This document shows positions 18,776 to 27,057 of a DNA stretch of 64,000 nt, in pieces. The DNA is from Corynebacterium amycolatum (lineage in GTDB: Bacteria; Actinomycetota; Actinomycetes; Mycobacteriales; Mycobacteriaceae), in contig NZ_CP069513.1 in assembly GCF_016889425.1 (NCBI RefSeq), positions 2,294,001 to 2,358,000 on the forward strand. Reading direction: 5' to 3'. A model generated the notes under the pieces. It made no database searches. It was not told where the DNA came from and was given only the letters and a program-made list of their open reading frames with translations. The position numbers and the translations under genes are program-made. Each line of letters starts with the position of its first letter. The first letter of the stretch is position 1.

Positions 18776-19972
18776 ATGCGTGTTGCCATGATGACCAAGG
18801 AATACCCTCCGGAGATTTACGGCGGAGCAGGTGTTCACGTAACTGAACTGACTCGTTTCATGCGCGGCCTCGACGGCGTTGACGTCGATGTGCACTGCAT
18901 GGGTGCTCCTCGCGATGAGGCGGATGTATATGTCCACGGCGTTGACCCGGAGCTGAAGGATGCCAACGCCTCGATTAAAACGCTGTCCACGGGTTTGCGC
19001 ATGGCTGATGCCGCTGCGGCAACCGACATTGATGTCGTCCACTCTCACACCTGGTACTCAGGCCTGGGTGGCCATCTCACCGGTCTGCTCAAGGGCATTC
19101 CACACGTGGCTACCGCGCACTCGTTGGAGCCGCACCGCCCGTGGAAGCGCGAGCAGCTCGGTGGCGGTTACGACGTTTCCAGCTGGTCCGAGCGCAATGC
19201 TATGGAGTACGCAGACGCTGTCATTGCTGTCTCTGCGCGCATGAAGGACGCCATCTTGGACGCCTACCCGCGTATCTCCCCCGACAAGGTCCACGTCGTT
19301 CTGAACGGCATCGACACTGAGCTGTGGCACCCGCGTCCGACGTGGGAAGAGTCCAAGGAGCAGAACGGCTGGTCCGTCCTGGAAGAGCTCGGCGTTGACC
19401 CGTCTCGTCCGATGGTTGCGTTCGTCGGCCGCATCACCCGTCAGAAGGGTGTCGCTCACCTGGTCAAGGCCGCATCGCTTTTCGACGACGGTGTGCAACT
19501 TGTACTGTGCGCCGGCGCGCCGGACACCCCGGAAATCGCTAAGGAGACCGAGCAGCTCGTTCACGACCTGCAGGAAAAGCGCGACGGCATTTTCTGGGTG
19601 AAGGACATGCTACCGAAGGAAAAGATTCAGGAAATCCTGACGGCCGCGGATTCCTTCGTCTGCCCGTCCATCTACGAGCCGCTGGGCATCGTCAACCTCG
19701 AGGCTATGGCCTGTGGCACCGCCGTTGTCGCCTCTGATGTCGGCGGTATTCCGGAGGTTGTCGTCGACGGTGAAACCGGCACTCTGGTTCACTACGACGA
19801 GTCCGATCCGGAGGGCTTCGAACGCGACATTGCTGCCGCTGTCAACAACATGGTCGCCGACCGTGACCACGCTGCCAAGGTTGGCCAGGCGGGTAAGAAG
19901 CGCGCTGAGGATGTGTTTAGCTGGGAGAACATCGCCGAGCAGACCGTCGAAGTCTATAAGTCTTTGATGTAA
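18776..19972 (+). CDS. glgA: GT4 glycogen synthase / maltose-1-phosphate synthase (GlgA/GlgM type)
   Basis: A 398-residue GT-B glycosyltransferase starting RVAMMTKEYPPEIYGGAGVH. It ends its donor-binding half with the E-x7-E signature (SIYEPLGIVNLEAMACG), as in GT4 retaining enzymes. Corynebacterial genes at this place are called glgA. The mycobacterial orthologue was redefined as GlgM, which joins ADP-glucose and glucose-1-phosphate to maltose-1-phosphate; the sequence alone does not settle which reaction holds here. Paired divergently with glgC, its ADP-glucose supplier. Confidence 0.94.
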   Translation: MRVAMMTKEYPPEIYGGAGVHVTELTRFMRGLDGVDVDVHCMGAPRDEADVYVHGVDPELKDANASIKTLSTGLRMADAAAATDIDVVHSHTWYSGLGGHLTGLLKGIPHVATAHSLEPHRPWKREQLGGGYDVSSWSERNAMEYADAVIAVSARMKDAILDAYPRISPDKVHVVLNGIDTELWHPRPTWEESKEQNGWSVLEELGVDPSRPMVAFVGRITRQKGVAHLVKAASLFDDGVQLVLCAGAPDTPEIAKETEQLVHDLQEKRDGIFWVKDMLPKEKIQEILTAADSFVCPSIYEPLGIVNLEAMACGTAVVASDVGGIPEVVVDGETGTLVHYDESDPEGFERDIAAAVNNMVADRDHAAKVGQAGKKRAEDVFSWENIAEQTVEVYKSLM

Positions 19973-20022
19973 CAGGCTGCCTGCGAGACGCTACGGCTGT
20001 GCAGTGGACGGTGTGTCCTCAT

Positions 20023-20066
20023 AAGGCCCATCGCTTCCAAAGAGGAAGCGGTGGGCCTTTTAGCCT
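20023..20066 (+). terminator. Intrinsic terminator of glgA
   Basis: A 16-bp stem AAGGCCCATCGCTTCC (20023-20038 region) with a short loop and complement ending GGGCCTT (to 20059), including one G-T pair, followed by TTTAGCCTTTTT. Confidence 0.85.
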
Positions 20067-20172
20067 TTTTGCTAACCCCATTCAGGACGTTTATTTATGC
20101 GTTTGCCCACTTTTCTGAACCTAATTTGAGTTTTGGATGAATTTATCATTACTGGTCAATAGCATATTGAGT

Positions 20173-21696
20173 ATGAGATTCACTAAGAAGGTGGCAGCAG
20201 TTGGTGCCGCCATTGCCATAGCGCTAGCGGGGGCAGTACCGCATCAGGCGCTCGCGACAGAAGTAGCACCATCCCCTAGTACCGCTACCATCACCGAGCG
20301 TGGTCCCCTGGGACAGTCCGGTCGCTGGTTTACCGACGGTGATGGCCGAGCTTTCCTCACTCAGGGGTCGAACATCGTCTACAAGCACGATCCCTACACC
20401 CCCGAGGCCGGAGGCTTTAACGAGGACGACGCTGACTGGCTCGTGCAGCAGGGCTTCGACTCCATGCGAGTCGGCATTATCTGGAAAGCAGTAGAGCCAG
20501 AGCCCGGCGTCTACAACGACGAATACCTGGATTCCATTGCCCGCACCATCTCTATGCTCACTGAGCGTGGAATCGCGGTCTTGGTCGATGCCCACCAGGA
20601 CATGTACAACGAAAAGTTCGAGGGCGAATTTGCCCCGGATTGGGCTGTCATTGACGACGGCGTTCCCAGCCTTCTGAAGGTTGGCTTCCCAACTAACCAG
20701 GCCCTCAATATCGGTCTCATTAGGGCATACGACAACTTCCTAAATAACCGCGAAGGACCGGGTGGCGTTGGGCTGCAGGAGCGTTACGCTGCCATGTGGG
20801 GTCATGTCGCAGAACGTCTCGGTGACATGCCGGGCCTGATGGGCTACGACATCATAAATGAACCGTGGCCAGGTTCTGCGTACCCACTGTGCTACCTGGC
20901 TCAGGGCGACTGCGGTCCAGCTAAGGCAAAGCTCGATGAACTGCACCAGAAGGCTGCCGATCAGATTGTCGCCAAGGACCAGGACGCTATTGTCCACTAC
21001 GAGCCCTACTCCATGTGGAACACCGGATTGAATACCGATCCGGCCGCCCCGCAGGTTCCTGATACCGCTGGCACGGCCCTCAGCTGGCATGTCTACTGCA
21101 CCACGAACGCCCTGTTCAACACCTACACGGGCTGCGACTTCTTCGATGGTCGTGTCTTCGACAATGCGGAAATCGTCTCATCCGGTAACGGCTCGGCCAC
21201 ACTGCTTTCCGAGTTCGGCGCCACCGACGATGCCGATACCCTCAATGGCGTAATTTCGCTTGCCCGCCGCCACATGGTCGGCTGGCAGTACTGGTCCTAC
21301 TGCGGATGCAACGACCCGACGACGCAGAACCAGAAGGAACAGGGCATGGTCTTCGACCCGACTGTTCCAGGACCTGTAGGTGCCGATGCCTTCAACCGCG
21401 ACAAGATGACCATCCTCGCTGCTCCACACCTGCGGGCAGTCGCGGGCACCCCGCAGGCTACTGACTGGAACGCAGACACCCGGGTCTACGAGGCCAGCTG
21501 GAACAATAGTCGCGTCGATGGCACCGGAGTTTTCGCACCTGGTTCCACCAGCGAGCTCGTTGTGCCCTCGATCAACTTCCCGAATGGGTTCACAGTGAAT
21601 GTCGAAGGCGGCCACGCCACTGTCGCTGCCGATGGCCAGACCGTTCATATCGTCTCCACTGCTGACCAAGTGACAGTCACCATCCAGCCGAAGTAG
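20173..21696 (+). CDS. Secreted GH5 glycosidase, endoglycoceramidase-like
   Basis: Signal peptide MRFTKKVAAVGAAIAIALAG…HQALA-T, so exported. The (beta/alpha)8 domain has the GH5 acid/base in DIINEPWPG (E230 from this start) and the nucleophile in LLSEFGAT (E347). DAHQDMYNEKF and SWHVYCT are also typical of the clan-A endoglycosylceramidase branch. A beta-sandwich-like C-terminal segment follows (from about 420; VPSINFPNGFTVNVEGG). Likely attacks glycolipids or other beta-glycosides outside the cell; substrate not provable. ATG 20137 is 12 codons upstream and in frame; I prefer 20173 because it gives a standard signal peptide. Flanked by terminators on both sides, so monocistronic. Confidence 0.88.
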   Translation: MRFTKKVAAVGAAIAIALAGAVPHQALATEVAPSPSTATITERGPLGQSGRWFTDGDGRAFLTQGSNIVYKHDPYTPEAGGFNEDDADWLVQQGFDSMRVGIIWKAVEPEPGVYNDEYLDSIARTISMLTERGIAVLVDAHQDMYNEKFEGEFAPDWAVIDDGVPSLLKVGFPTNQALNIGLIRAYDNFLNNREGPGGVGLQERYAAMWGHVAERLGDMPGLMGYDIINEPWPGSAYPLCYLAQGDCGPAKAKLDELHQKAADQIVAKDQDAIVHYEPYSMWNTGLNTDPAAPQVPDTAGTALSWHVYCTTNALFNTYTGCDFFDGRVFDNAEIVSSGNGSATLLSEFGATDDADTLNGVISLARRHMVGWQYWSYCGCNDPTTQNQKEQGMVFDPTVPGPVGADAFNRDKMTILAAPHLRAVAGTPQATDWNADTRVYEASWNNSRVDGTGVFAPGSTSELVVPSINFPNGFTVNVEGGHATVAADGQTVHIVSTADQVTVTIQPK

Positions 21697-21722
21697 AACC
21701 AACCGCTCGATTCACCAAATCG

Positions 21723-21753
21723 CGCCCTGTGGATTTTTCCGCAGGGCGTTTTT
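21723..21753 (+). terminator. Intrinsic terminator of the GH5 gene
   Basis: Stem CGCCCTGTGG (21723-21732), loop ATTTTT, complement CCGCAGGGCG (21739-21748) with one G-T pair, then TTTTT. Confidence 0.85.
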
Positions 21754-21813
21754 CTTGCCACGATTTCCTTACCCACAAGCCGATCGGACATCTAACAGAC
21801 GACCCGCCCCAGC

Positions 21814-21840
21814 TTGGGCTACAAATATCGCGAATATAAT
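21814..21840 (+). promoter_or_regulatory. Promoter of alsD, predicted leaderless
   Basis: A perfect -10 box TATAAT at 21835-21840 and a weak -35 TTGGGC at 21814-21819. Transcription would start seven to eight bases after the -10, on the A of ATG 21848. There is no ribosome site before that ATG, which fits a leaderless mRNA. Confidence 0.55.
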
Positions 21841-21847
21841 GGCTTCC

Positions 21848-22588
21848 ATGACCACTCACGAGAATTTTCCAACGGTCCGACACACAATTTTCCAAAACTC
21901 ACTGATGTCCGCACTGCTCGATGGCATCTACGACGGCGAGATGACCATTGGCGAAATCCTTGGTCATGGAAACTTCGGCATCGGTACCTTCGACGGCCTC
22001 GATGGCGAAATGGTAATCCTCGACGGGGTCTGCTGGCAGGTGCGTCACGACGGCTCCGCAACCCGGGCCACCATGGATCAGCGCAGCCCCTACACGGTGG
22101 TGACCAACTTCGTCCCGCACACGGTGATGGATGCGCCGGAAAACCTGACTCGCAAGGAAATTAGCCCCATCATCGATTCCCTGGTGCCGAGCCAAAACTT
22201 TATGTACGCACTGCGGATTACCGGCGAATTTGAGTGGGTGAAGACTCGAACCGTCGTAAAGCAGGAAAAGCCGTACCAGAAGATGGTTGATGCGACGGAA
22301 GAAGACGCCTCGGTTGATTTTGAGAACTTACGGGGCACGATTGCGGGCTTCCGCACGCCGGTCTATGAGAAGGGAATTTCGGTGCCCGGCTGTCACGTGC
22401 ACTTCCTCGCGGAAGGCGGCACCGGCGGCGGGCATGTGCTGGACTTTAAGCTGCGCTCGGGCACTATCGAGTTGTGCCCGGGCACCGACCTGCAACTTCG
22501 CCTTCCGCTAACGGCGGAATTCTCGGATGCTGATCTGGATCCGGATGACCTGGATGAGCAGATTCACAAAACCGAGGTCAAGGAGTAG
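21848..22588 (+). CDS. alsD: Alpha-acetolactate decarboxylase
   Basis: Converts 2-acetolactate to acetoin, diverting pyruvate-derived acetolactate from valine/leucine synthesis to the overflow product acetoin. 246 residues, the usual family length. Family features: GEILGHGNFGIGTFDGLDGEM near the N-terminus, and the zinc-binding H183-V-H185 in GCHVHFL, followed by GGHVLDF. ATG 21848 is chosen over the earlier ATG 21839 because a consensus -10 lies directly upstream. No acetolactate synthase gene is adjacent. It converges with the methyltransferase gene with a three-base gap. Confidence 0.94.
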   Translation: MTTHENFPTVRHTIFQNSLMSALLDGIYDGEMTIGEILGHGNFGIGTFDGLDGEMVILDGVCWQVRHDGSATRATMDQRSPYTVVTNFVPHTVMDAPENLTRKEISPIIDSLVPSQNFMYALRITGEFEWVKTRTVVKQEKPYQKMVDATEEDASVDFENLRGTIAGFRTPVYEKGISVPGCHVHFLAEGGTGGGHVLDFKLRSGTIELCPGTDLQLRLPLTAEFSDADLDPDDLDEQIHKTEVKE

Positions 22589-22591
22589 GCG

Positions 22592-23467
22592 CTAGTCTCC
22601 CGGGCGCCCCAGACGGGTGACATAGGCACGGGCGGTGACGTGCATTTCTGCAGGTAGCGCTGCAATACGTTCCTGCAGCACCTCTGGGTGGATATGGCGT
22701 GCCGACGGGCTCATCCCGATCTGAGCGGCAATTGCACTCTGGTTGAGGTTCATACCGAACTCCACCAACTCCGGGTCACCAACAGGCACGAGGTGCCCCT
22801 CCGCCTGGGAAATCATGCGCTCGACCTTGCCGCGCTCGACATCGATGATGCCCAGCGGCTCACGAAGCTCGCCCAGGTGACCAGTAGTGGCAGTCAGAAC
22901 CACGACCTGGCCGCCCGGCTTGAGCACGCGAGCGAACTCCTCCGCGTTGCGAGGTGCGAAGACAACCGTAAGCGCATCGATGGAGCCATCACGCAGCGGC
23001 AACCGTGCCCACGCATCGGCCACGACCGCACCGAGCCGCGGGTGACTCTTGGCCAGATGCTTGGCGGCCGGCACAGACACATCAATGCCTACGCCACGAG
23101 AATTGGGAATGCTGTCCAGCGTGTGTGCGAGGTAGTAACCAGTGCCCGCACCGACTTCGCAGATGACTGGGCTGGCGGCCTCGGACACATTGGCGTCGTC
23201 AAGCACGTCCTGGACGTTACCTGTAACTGCCTCAACGAATGGAGCATAGTGGCCACCAGAGAGGAACTCCTCTCGAGCGGTAATCATCTTGGCGTCATCG
23301 CCGGTGTAGCGCAGACCAGCCCCACCGGCGAGCGTAACGTAACCCTGGCGGGCGACATCATAGCTATGTCCGGATTCGGACTTCAGAGTCATTCGTTCGG
23401 CATCACCAAACTTCAAATCAGTGCCATCGATGGGGTCAGCAAGCACATCAATGATGTCAGCTAGCAC
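22592..23467 (-). CDS. RlmA/RrmA-like 23S rRNA (guanine-N1) methyltransferase homologue
   Basis: SAM methyltransferase with an RlmA-type layout: a short N-terminal segment (DIIDVLADPIDGTDLKF…GHSYDVARQGYVTL), then the Rossmann fold with motif I VICEVGAGTGYY and a late VVVLTATTGHLGEL. E. coli RlmA and TlrB bind zinc through N-terminal cysteines; here the region has none, so the zinc site is missing. I take GTG 23467 as the start, because GAGGA (23477-23481) sits nine bases upstream. The GTG at 23476 overlaps that site. Target nucleotide inferred from the family only. Confidence 0.85.
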   Translation of the reverse strand: MLADIIDVLADPIDGTDLKFGDAERMTLKSESGHSYDVARQGYVTLAGGAGLRYTGDDAKMITAREEFLSGGHYAPFVEAVTGNVQDVLDDANVSEAASPVICEVGAGTGYYLAHTLDSIPNSRGVGIDVSVPAAKHLAKSHPRLGAVVADAWARLPLRDGSIDALTVVFAPRNAEEFARVLKPGGQVVVLTATTGHLGELREPLGIIDVERGKVERMISQAEGHLVPVGDPELVEFGMNLNQSAIAAQIGMSPSARHIHPEVLQERIAALPAEMHVTARAYVTRLGRPGD

Positions 23468-23543
23468 GTCGGTCACTCCTCAAACTGAGCTAGAAAAATA
23501 ATTTTCACTATCTTAGCCCGTGTCGAGCTCAGCCAAGTAACTC

Positions 23544-23638
23544 CAATGCGAGTTACTGACTGCGTTTATGACAAAAATGGTCCGAAAGACGGCTTCAAAG
23601 TGTCATAAACTCGCACAGTTTCACATGTGCAGCCCGTA
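23544..23638 (+). repeat. Intergenic palindromic repeat element, copy 4
   Basis: Left arm 23547-23573 beginning TGCGAGTTACTGACTGCG, right arm TGTCATAAACTCGCA 23601-23615, tail CAGTTTCACATGTGCAGCCC. This is the only copy not between convergent genes: it lies between the rlmA-like gene and DUF3117, both on the minus strand, but is again about 50 bases from a terminator. Confidence 0.85.
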
Positions 23639-23679
23639 CTTTTTGTTTATAAACCCGCATTCGAGCCGTTATCACCTGA

Positions 23680-23718
23680 AAAAAGAAAAGGCGACCTACA
23701 CCACTTGTGTAGGTCGCC
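23680..23718 (-). terminator. Intrinsic terminator of the DUF3117 gene
   Basis: Stem GGCGACCTACA (23690-23700) pairs exactly with 23708-23718. On the minus strand it is followed by the complement of AAAAAGAAAA, a strong T tract. Confidence 0.88.
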
Positions 23719-23770
23719 CCTGGGGCAAAACCGGACAAGCCCGGCCGCTACCCCGCTACCCGGGTATCCA

Positions 23771-23938
23771 CTACTCCACTACTGCTACGAGCTCTGCGCC
23801 GAGCTCCTTGGCCTCCTCTGGGGAGAGTTCCACCACCAGGCGCCCACCACCATCTGCGGGGACGCGCATCACAATCTTCTTGCCCTCTTTAACTGCCTCC
23901 AGCGGACCATCACCGGTACGCGGCTTCATTGCTGCCAT
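23771..23938 (-). CDS. DUF3117 small conserved actinobacterial protein
   Basis: A 55-residue protein beginning MAAMKPRTGDGPLEAVKEG and ending ELGAELVAVVE, nearly a textbook DUF3117 member (Rv1211 family in mycobacteria). The start is secured by AAGGAG seven bases upstream of the ATG. The family is highly conserved in Actinomycetes next to the glgA/glgC and folP2 genes, but its function is not known. The composition suggests a small cytosolic beta-rich protein with two acidic/basic faces. It has its own terminator. Confidence 0.93.
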   Translation of the reverse strand: MAAMKPRTGDGPLEAVKEGKKIVMRVPADGGGRLVVELSPEEAKELGAELVAVVE

Positions 23939-24160
23939 GTGAACTCCTTCGTTCTAAGACAATGTCGATGCAGGAGACGACCAGCTACCCCAGCTCAGCT
24001 GTGGTAGCCGGGAGATTGACAATCCGGTTCAAGACCTCGGTCTAAGACCCCGGTTCAAGATTCCGGTTTAGAATCCCTGTCGGCATTTTCGACTACTTCT
24101 CTTCATCATAATCCTTTATTTCACGCAGCGGCATGGGTGAAGCGCCTCAAACTACGCCCC

Positions 24161-25012
24161 TTACACCAGCCCACGCACCGGATGCAGTGGTGCAAAATCA
24201 CCGAAAATAGCCAGAGTCATGCGACAGACATCAAGGGTTTCGGACACCTGATGCGAACGGAACACCGCAACGCCGGCAGCTGCCGCATGGGCAGTCGCGG
24301 CCAAGGTGCCGGGCACACGTTGCTCGACCGGGCGGTCCAGAGTCTCACCGACGAAGTCCTTATTCGACAGCGCCATAAGCACCGGCCAGCCTGTATCCAC
24401 GAGCTCATTGCAGCGCCGCAGAAGTTCGAGGCCGTGGTAGGTGTTCTTGCCAAAGTCGTGGGTGGGATCGATGAGGATGCGGTCCTCCGGCACGCCAGCG
24501 TCCACTGCCCTCTGGGCGAGTTTGCCGGTTTCTGAGATGACATCGTCCACGATGTCGTCGTAACGCACGCGAATCGGATTGGTGCGTGGCAGAGCCCCAC
24601 CGGTGTGCGAGCAGACGTAACCCATCCCGTGGGAACCCGCGACTTCCAGCAGCTCCGGGTCATGGCCCGCCCAAGTGTCGTTAATGAGGTTGGCGCCAGC
24701 GTTGATGGCGGCCTCTCCGACTTCTGCGCGCCAGGTGTCGACGCTGATGTGCAGGTCAGGATAGCGCTCGCGAACCTTCGCGATGGTCGGCACCACGCGC
24801 TCGATTTCCTCGGCAACAGTTACTTCTGCACCGATACCGGCCTTGACGCCGCCGATGTCGACAATGCCCGCGCCTGCCGCAACAACTTCGTCGACGCGAG
24901 CAAGCGCAGCCTCCTCCGCAGCCGTCTCGCCACGGTCATAGAAGGAATCCGGGGTGCGATTGACGATGGCCATCACCGTCGGCACCGCGGAGTCCTGATA
25001 AAAGCTCCGCAC
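24161..25012 (-). CDS. folP2: FolP2, dihydropteroate-synthase-like protein
   Basis: 283-residue TIM-barrel of the pterin-binding family: MAIVNRTPDSFYDRG, GAGIVDIGG, ISVDTWRAEV, LINDTWAG, ILIDPTHDFGKN. It corresponds to the second actinobacterial copy (Rv1207 type). In mycobacteria that copy was reported not to act as a true dihydropteroate synthase, so the reaction is open. GTG 25012 has AGGA five bases upstream, within the end of the LOG gene, and lies six bases after its stop, so the two are one operon. In M. tuberculosis gpgS follows folP2; here it does not. Confidence 0.9.
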   Translation of the reverse strand: MRSFYQDSAVPTVMAIVNRTPDSFYDRGETAAEEAALARVDEVVAAGAGIVDIGGVKAGIGAEVTVAEEIERVVPTIAKVRERYPDLHISVDTWRAEVGEAAINAGANLINDTWAGHDPELLEVAGSHGMGYVCSHTGGALPRTNPIRVRYDDIVDDVISETGKLAQRAVDAGVPEDRILIDPTHDFGKNTYHGLELLRRCNELVDTGWPVLMALSNKDFVGETLDRPVEQRVPGTLAATAHAAAAGVAVFRSHQVSETLDVCRMTLAIFGDFAPLHPVRGLV

Positions 25013-25018
25013 AGCGTC

Positions 25019-25846
25019 CTACCTTTCGCTGAAACGACGGACTCGGCGGAGCTTTTCGCGAACGTCAGAGGTCTGCTTACAGTCTTCCATCAGCTTTTCG
25101 TGCGCGGCCTCGATGTACTCGACAGCTTCTTCAATGGAGTCGGTGACCAGGAAAAGGTCCATATCAGTCGGAGAAATTAGCTCCATGGCCACTAGTTTCT
25201 CACGCATCCAATCAACCAGCCCCGACCAGAACTCAGTGCCGAGCAGCACGATTGGGTGATTTTCCACCTTCTCGGTCTGCACCATCACCAGTGACTCAAA
25301 AAGTTCATCGAGCGTGCCGAAACCACCCGGCAGGCAAATAAACGCCTGCGAGTACTTCAGGAACATGGTCTTACGCACGAAGAAGTAGCGGAAGTTCATG
25401 CCCAGGTCGACCCAGTCGTTCAAGTGCTGCTCGTGCGGCAGCTCAATGCCCAACCCAATGGACAGGCCGTCGGCGTCGTAGCAGCCGCGGTTGGCGGCTT
25501 CCATGATGCCCGGGCCGCCACCAGTGATGGTCGCGTAACCCGCCTCCGCCAGCGCCTTGCCCAGGTCGAAGCCCCACTGGTAGTAAGGGCTGTCCTCTGG
25601 CAGACGTGCCGAACCATATACCGTCACCGCCGGCGGGATTTCCGCCAACGCACCAAAGCCGTCAACGAACTCCGACTGAATGCGCAGCACACGCCAGGTA
25701 TCGTTGTGCAGCCAATCCGTGTTCGGATTGTGTGACAACAGCCTGCGGTCGGTCGTAGACGCCTGCGGTTCGCCTGCCTGTCGGATCGCGATTGGGCCGC
25801 GGAGTGCACGGCGCTTAGCTGGGGACGGAGTACGTACAGGTTTCAT
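25019..25846 (-). CDS. LOG-family (TIGR00730) Rossmann protein, probable nucleoside-5'-monophosphate phosphoribohydrolase
   Basis: 275 residues with both LOG signatures: TGGGPGIMEAANRG (about residue 110) and CLPGGFGTLDELFE (about 175), which form the active site of cytokinin-activating LOG enzymes. Bacterial members split the base from AMP- or cytokinin-type nucleotides; the natural substrate here is unknown. An N-terminal extension rich in Arg and Pro (RTPSPAKRRALRGP) precedes the domain. It sits between dapE and folP2 like Rv1205 in mycobacteria. Confidence 0.9.
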   Translation of the reverse strand: MKPVRTPSPAKRRALRGPIAIRQAGEPQASTTDRRLLSHNPNTDWLHNDTWRVLRIQSEFVDGFGALAEIPPAVTVYGSARLPEDSPYYQWGFDLGKALAEAGYATITGGGPGIMEAANRGCYDADGLSIGLGIELPHEQHLNDWVDLGMNFRYFFVRKTMFLKYSQAFICLPGGFGTLDELFESLVMVQTEKVENHPIVLLGTEFWSGLVDWMREKLVAMELISPTDMDLFLVTDSIEEAVEYIEAAHEKLMEDCKQTSDVREKLRRVRRFSER

Positions 25847-25915
25847 AACCTCACAATGTATGCCAGCAATGACATACGCGCACCCGCTCGGCGAGGGCGG
25901 GGTGTGATTCTAGGC

Positions 25916-27052
25916 TCACTCAGCCACCGGCGCGGTGGTCAAATACCGCCGCAAATCCTCCCACAGTGCCGCTATGCACTCGACCGGAATCTGCTCATCC
26001 TTCTTGTGGCAGTACGCCGGGTCACCCGGGCCAAAGTTCACCGCAGGAATGCCGAGCGCCGAAAAACGCGCCACATCGGTCCACCCAAACTTGGGCTTTA
26101 CGACGTCGCCTGCGACCGCAACCAACTCCTTCGCAGCAGCCGCATGCAGTCCAGGCAGCGCCCCAGGGCTCACATCCTCGACATCGACAGTGAGGTCCTC
26201 GGCCGCGAACTCGTCGAGCCCCAGCACCTCGCGGAAGTGTGCCATAGCCTCATCGGCGCTGCGGTTGGGCGCGAATCGGAAGTTGACTCGCAGCACCGCC
26301 TCGTCGGGAAGCGTATTGGTAGCAACCCCGGCTTCCAGCCAGACGACGTTGAGCCCTTCGCGGTAGGCCAAGCCATCGATGTCCACAGTCTGCGGTTCAT
26401 AGGCGGCAATGCGTGACAGCACCGGCGCTAACTTGTGCACGGCATTGTCGCCGAGCCACGCCCGAGCCGAGTGCGCACGTGTGCCGTGAGCGGTCAAACG
26501 CAGGCGAATAGAGCCCTGACAACCGGCTTCGATGACATTGCCGCTGGGCTCGCCCAGCAGAGCGACATCGCCAGTCAGAAGCTCCGGATGCGACTCACTC
26601 AAGTGCCGCAACCCGTTGAACTCCGCGGCGATTTCTTCGCATTCGTACATGATGAGCGTCAGGTCGCGCTGCAGCTCCTGGTTTGCCGCTAGCGTCGCAA
26701 AAGCATGCAGATAGACCGCGTCCCCGCTTTTCATATCCACAGTTCCGCAGCCAAAGAGCGTGTCTCTCCCCTGCGCGTCTACCCCACGCGTCGAAGGCAC
26801 ATTGCCCGCAGTCGGCACCGTATCCAGGTGCCCTGCCAAAATCACGCGCTGCGGCAACCCGCGATGAGTCCGCGCAATCACGTTGTTATCGATGCGCAGG
26901 ACCTCAATCGACTTATCTGCCTGCGCTACCTCACGCAATGCCACCTCGACGGCATCCGCAATCGCGGTCTCATTGTGGGACACCGATTCGATGTCAACCA
27001 GTGCCGCCGTGAGGTCGACAGGATCTTGGAGCAGATTTAACTTCGATTTCAC
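25916..27052 (-). CDS. dapE: Succinyl-diaminopimelate desuccinylase
   Basis: Penultimate steps of the succinylase route to meso-diaminopimelate and lysine: removes succinate from N-succinyl-LL-DAP. 378 residues of the M20 dinuclear-zinc family. GHLDTVP has the metal ligand H75 and catalytic-type D77, followed by CGTVDMKSGD (bridging Asp) and YECEEIAAEFNGL (catalytic glutamate pair, about 141-142). The lid domain lies between about 180 and 290. It starts five bases after the stop of the membrane protein gene at 27058, so the two form an operon. Confidence 0.94.
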   Translation of the reverse strand: MKSKLNLLQDPVDLTAALVDIESVSHNETAIADAVEVALREVAQADKSIEVLRIDNNVIARTHRGLPQRVILAGHLDTVPTAGNVPSTRGVDAQGRDTLFGCGTVDMKSGDAVYLHAFATLAANQELQRDLTLIMYECEEIAAEFNGLRHLSESHPELLTGDVALLGEPSGNVIEAGCQGSIRLRLTAHGTRAHSARAWLGDNAVHKLAPVLSRIAAYEPQTVDIDGLAYREGLNVVWLEAGVATNTLPDEAVLRVNFRFAPNRSADEAMAHFREVLGLDEFAAEDLTVDVEDVSPGALPGLHAAAAKELVAVAGDVVKPKFGWTDVARFSALGIPAVNFGPGDPAYCHKKDEQIPVECIAALWEDLRRYLTTAPVAE

Positions 27053-27057
27053 ATCAA

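Noticed and set aside
17575-18846. 423-codon plus-strand frame opposite glgC
   Set aside because: Shadow of glgC; product is Arg/Val/Asp-rich with no motif, while glgC is certain.
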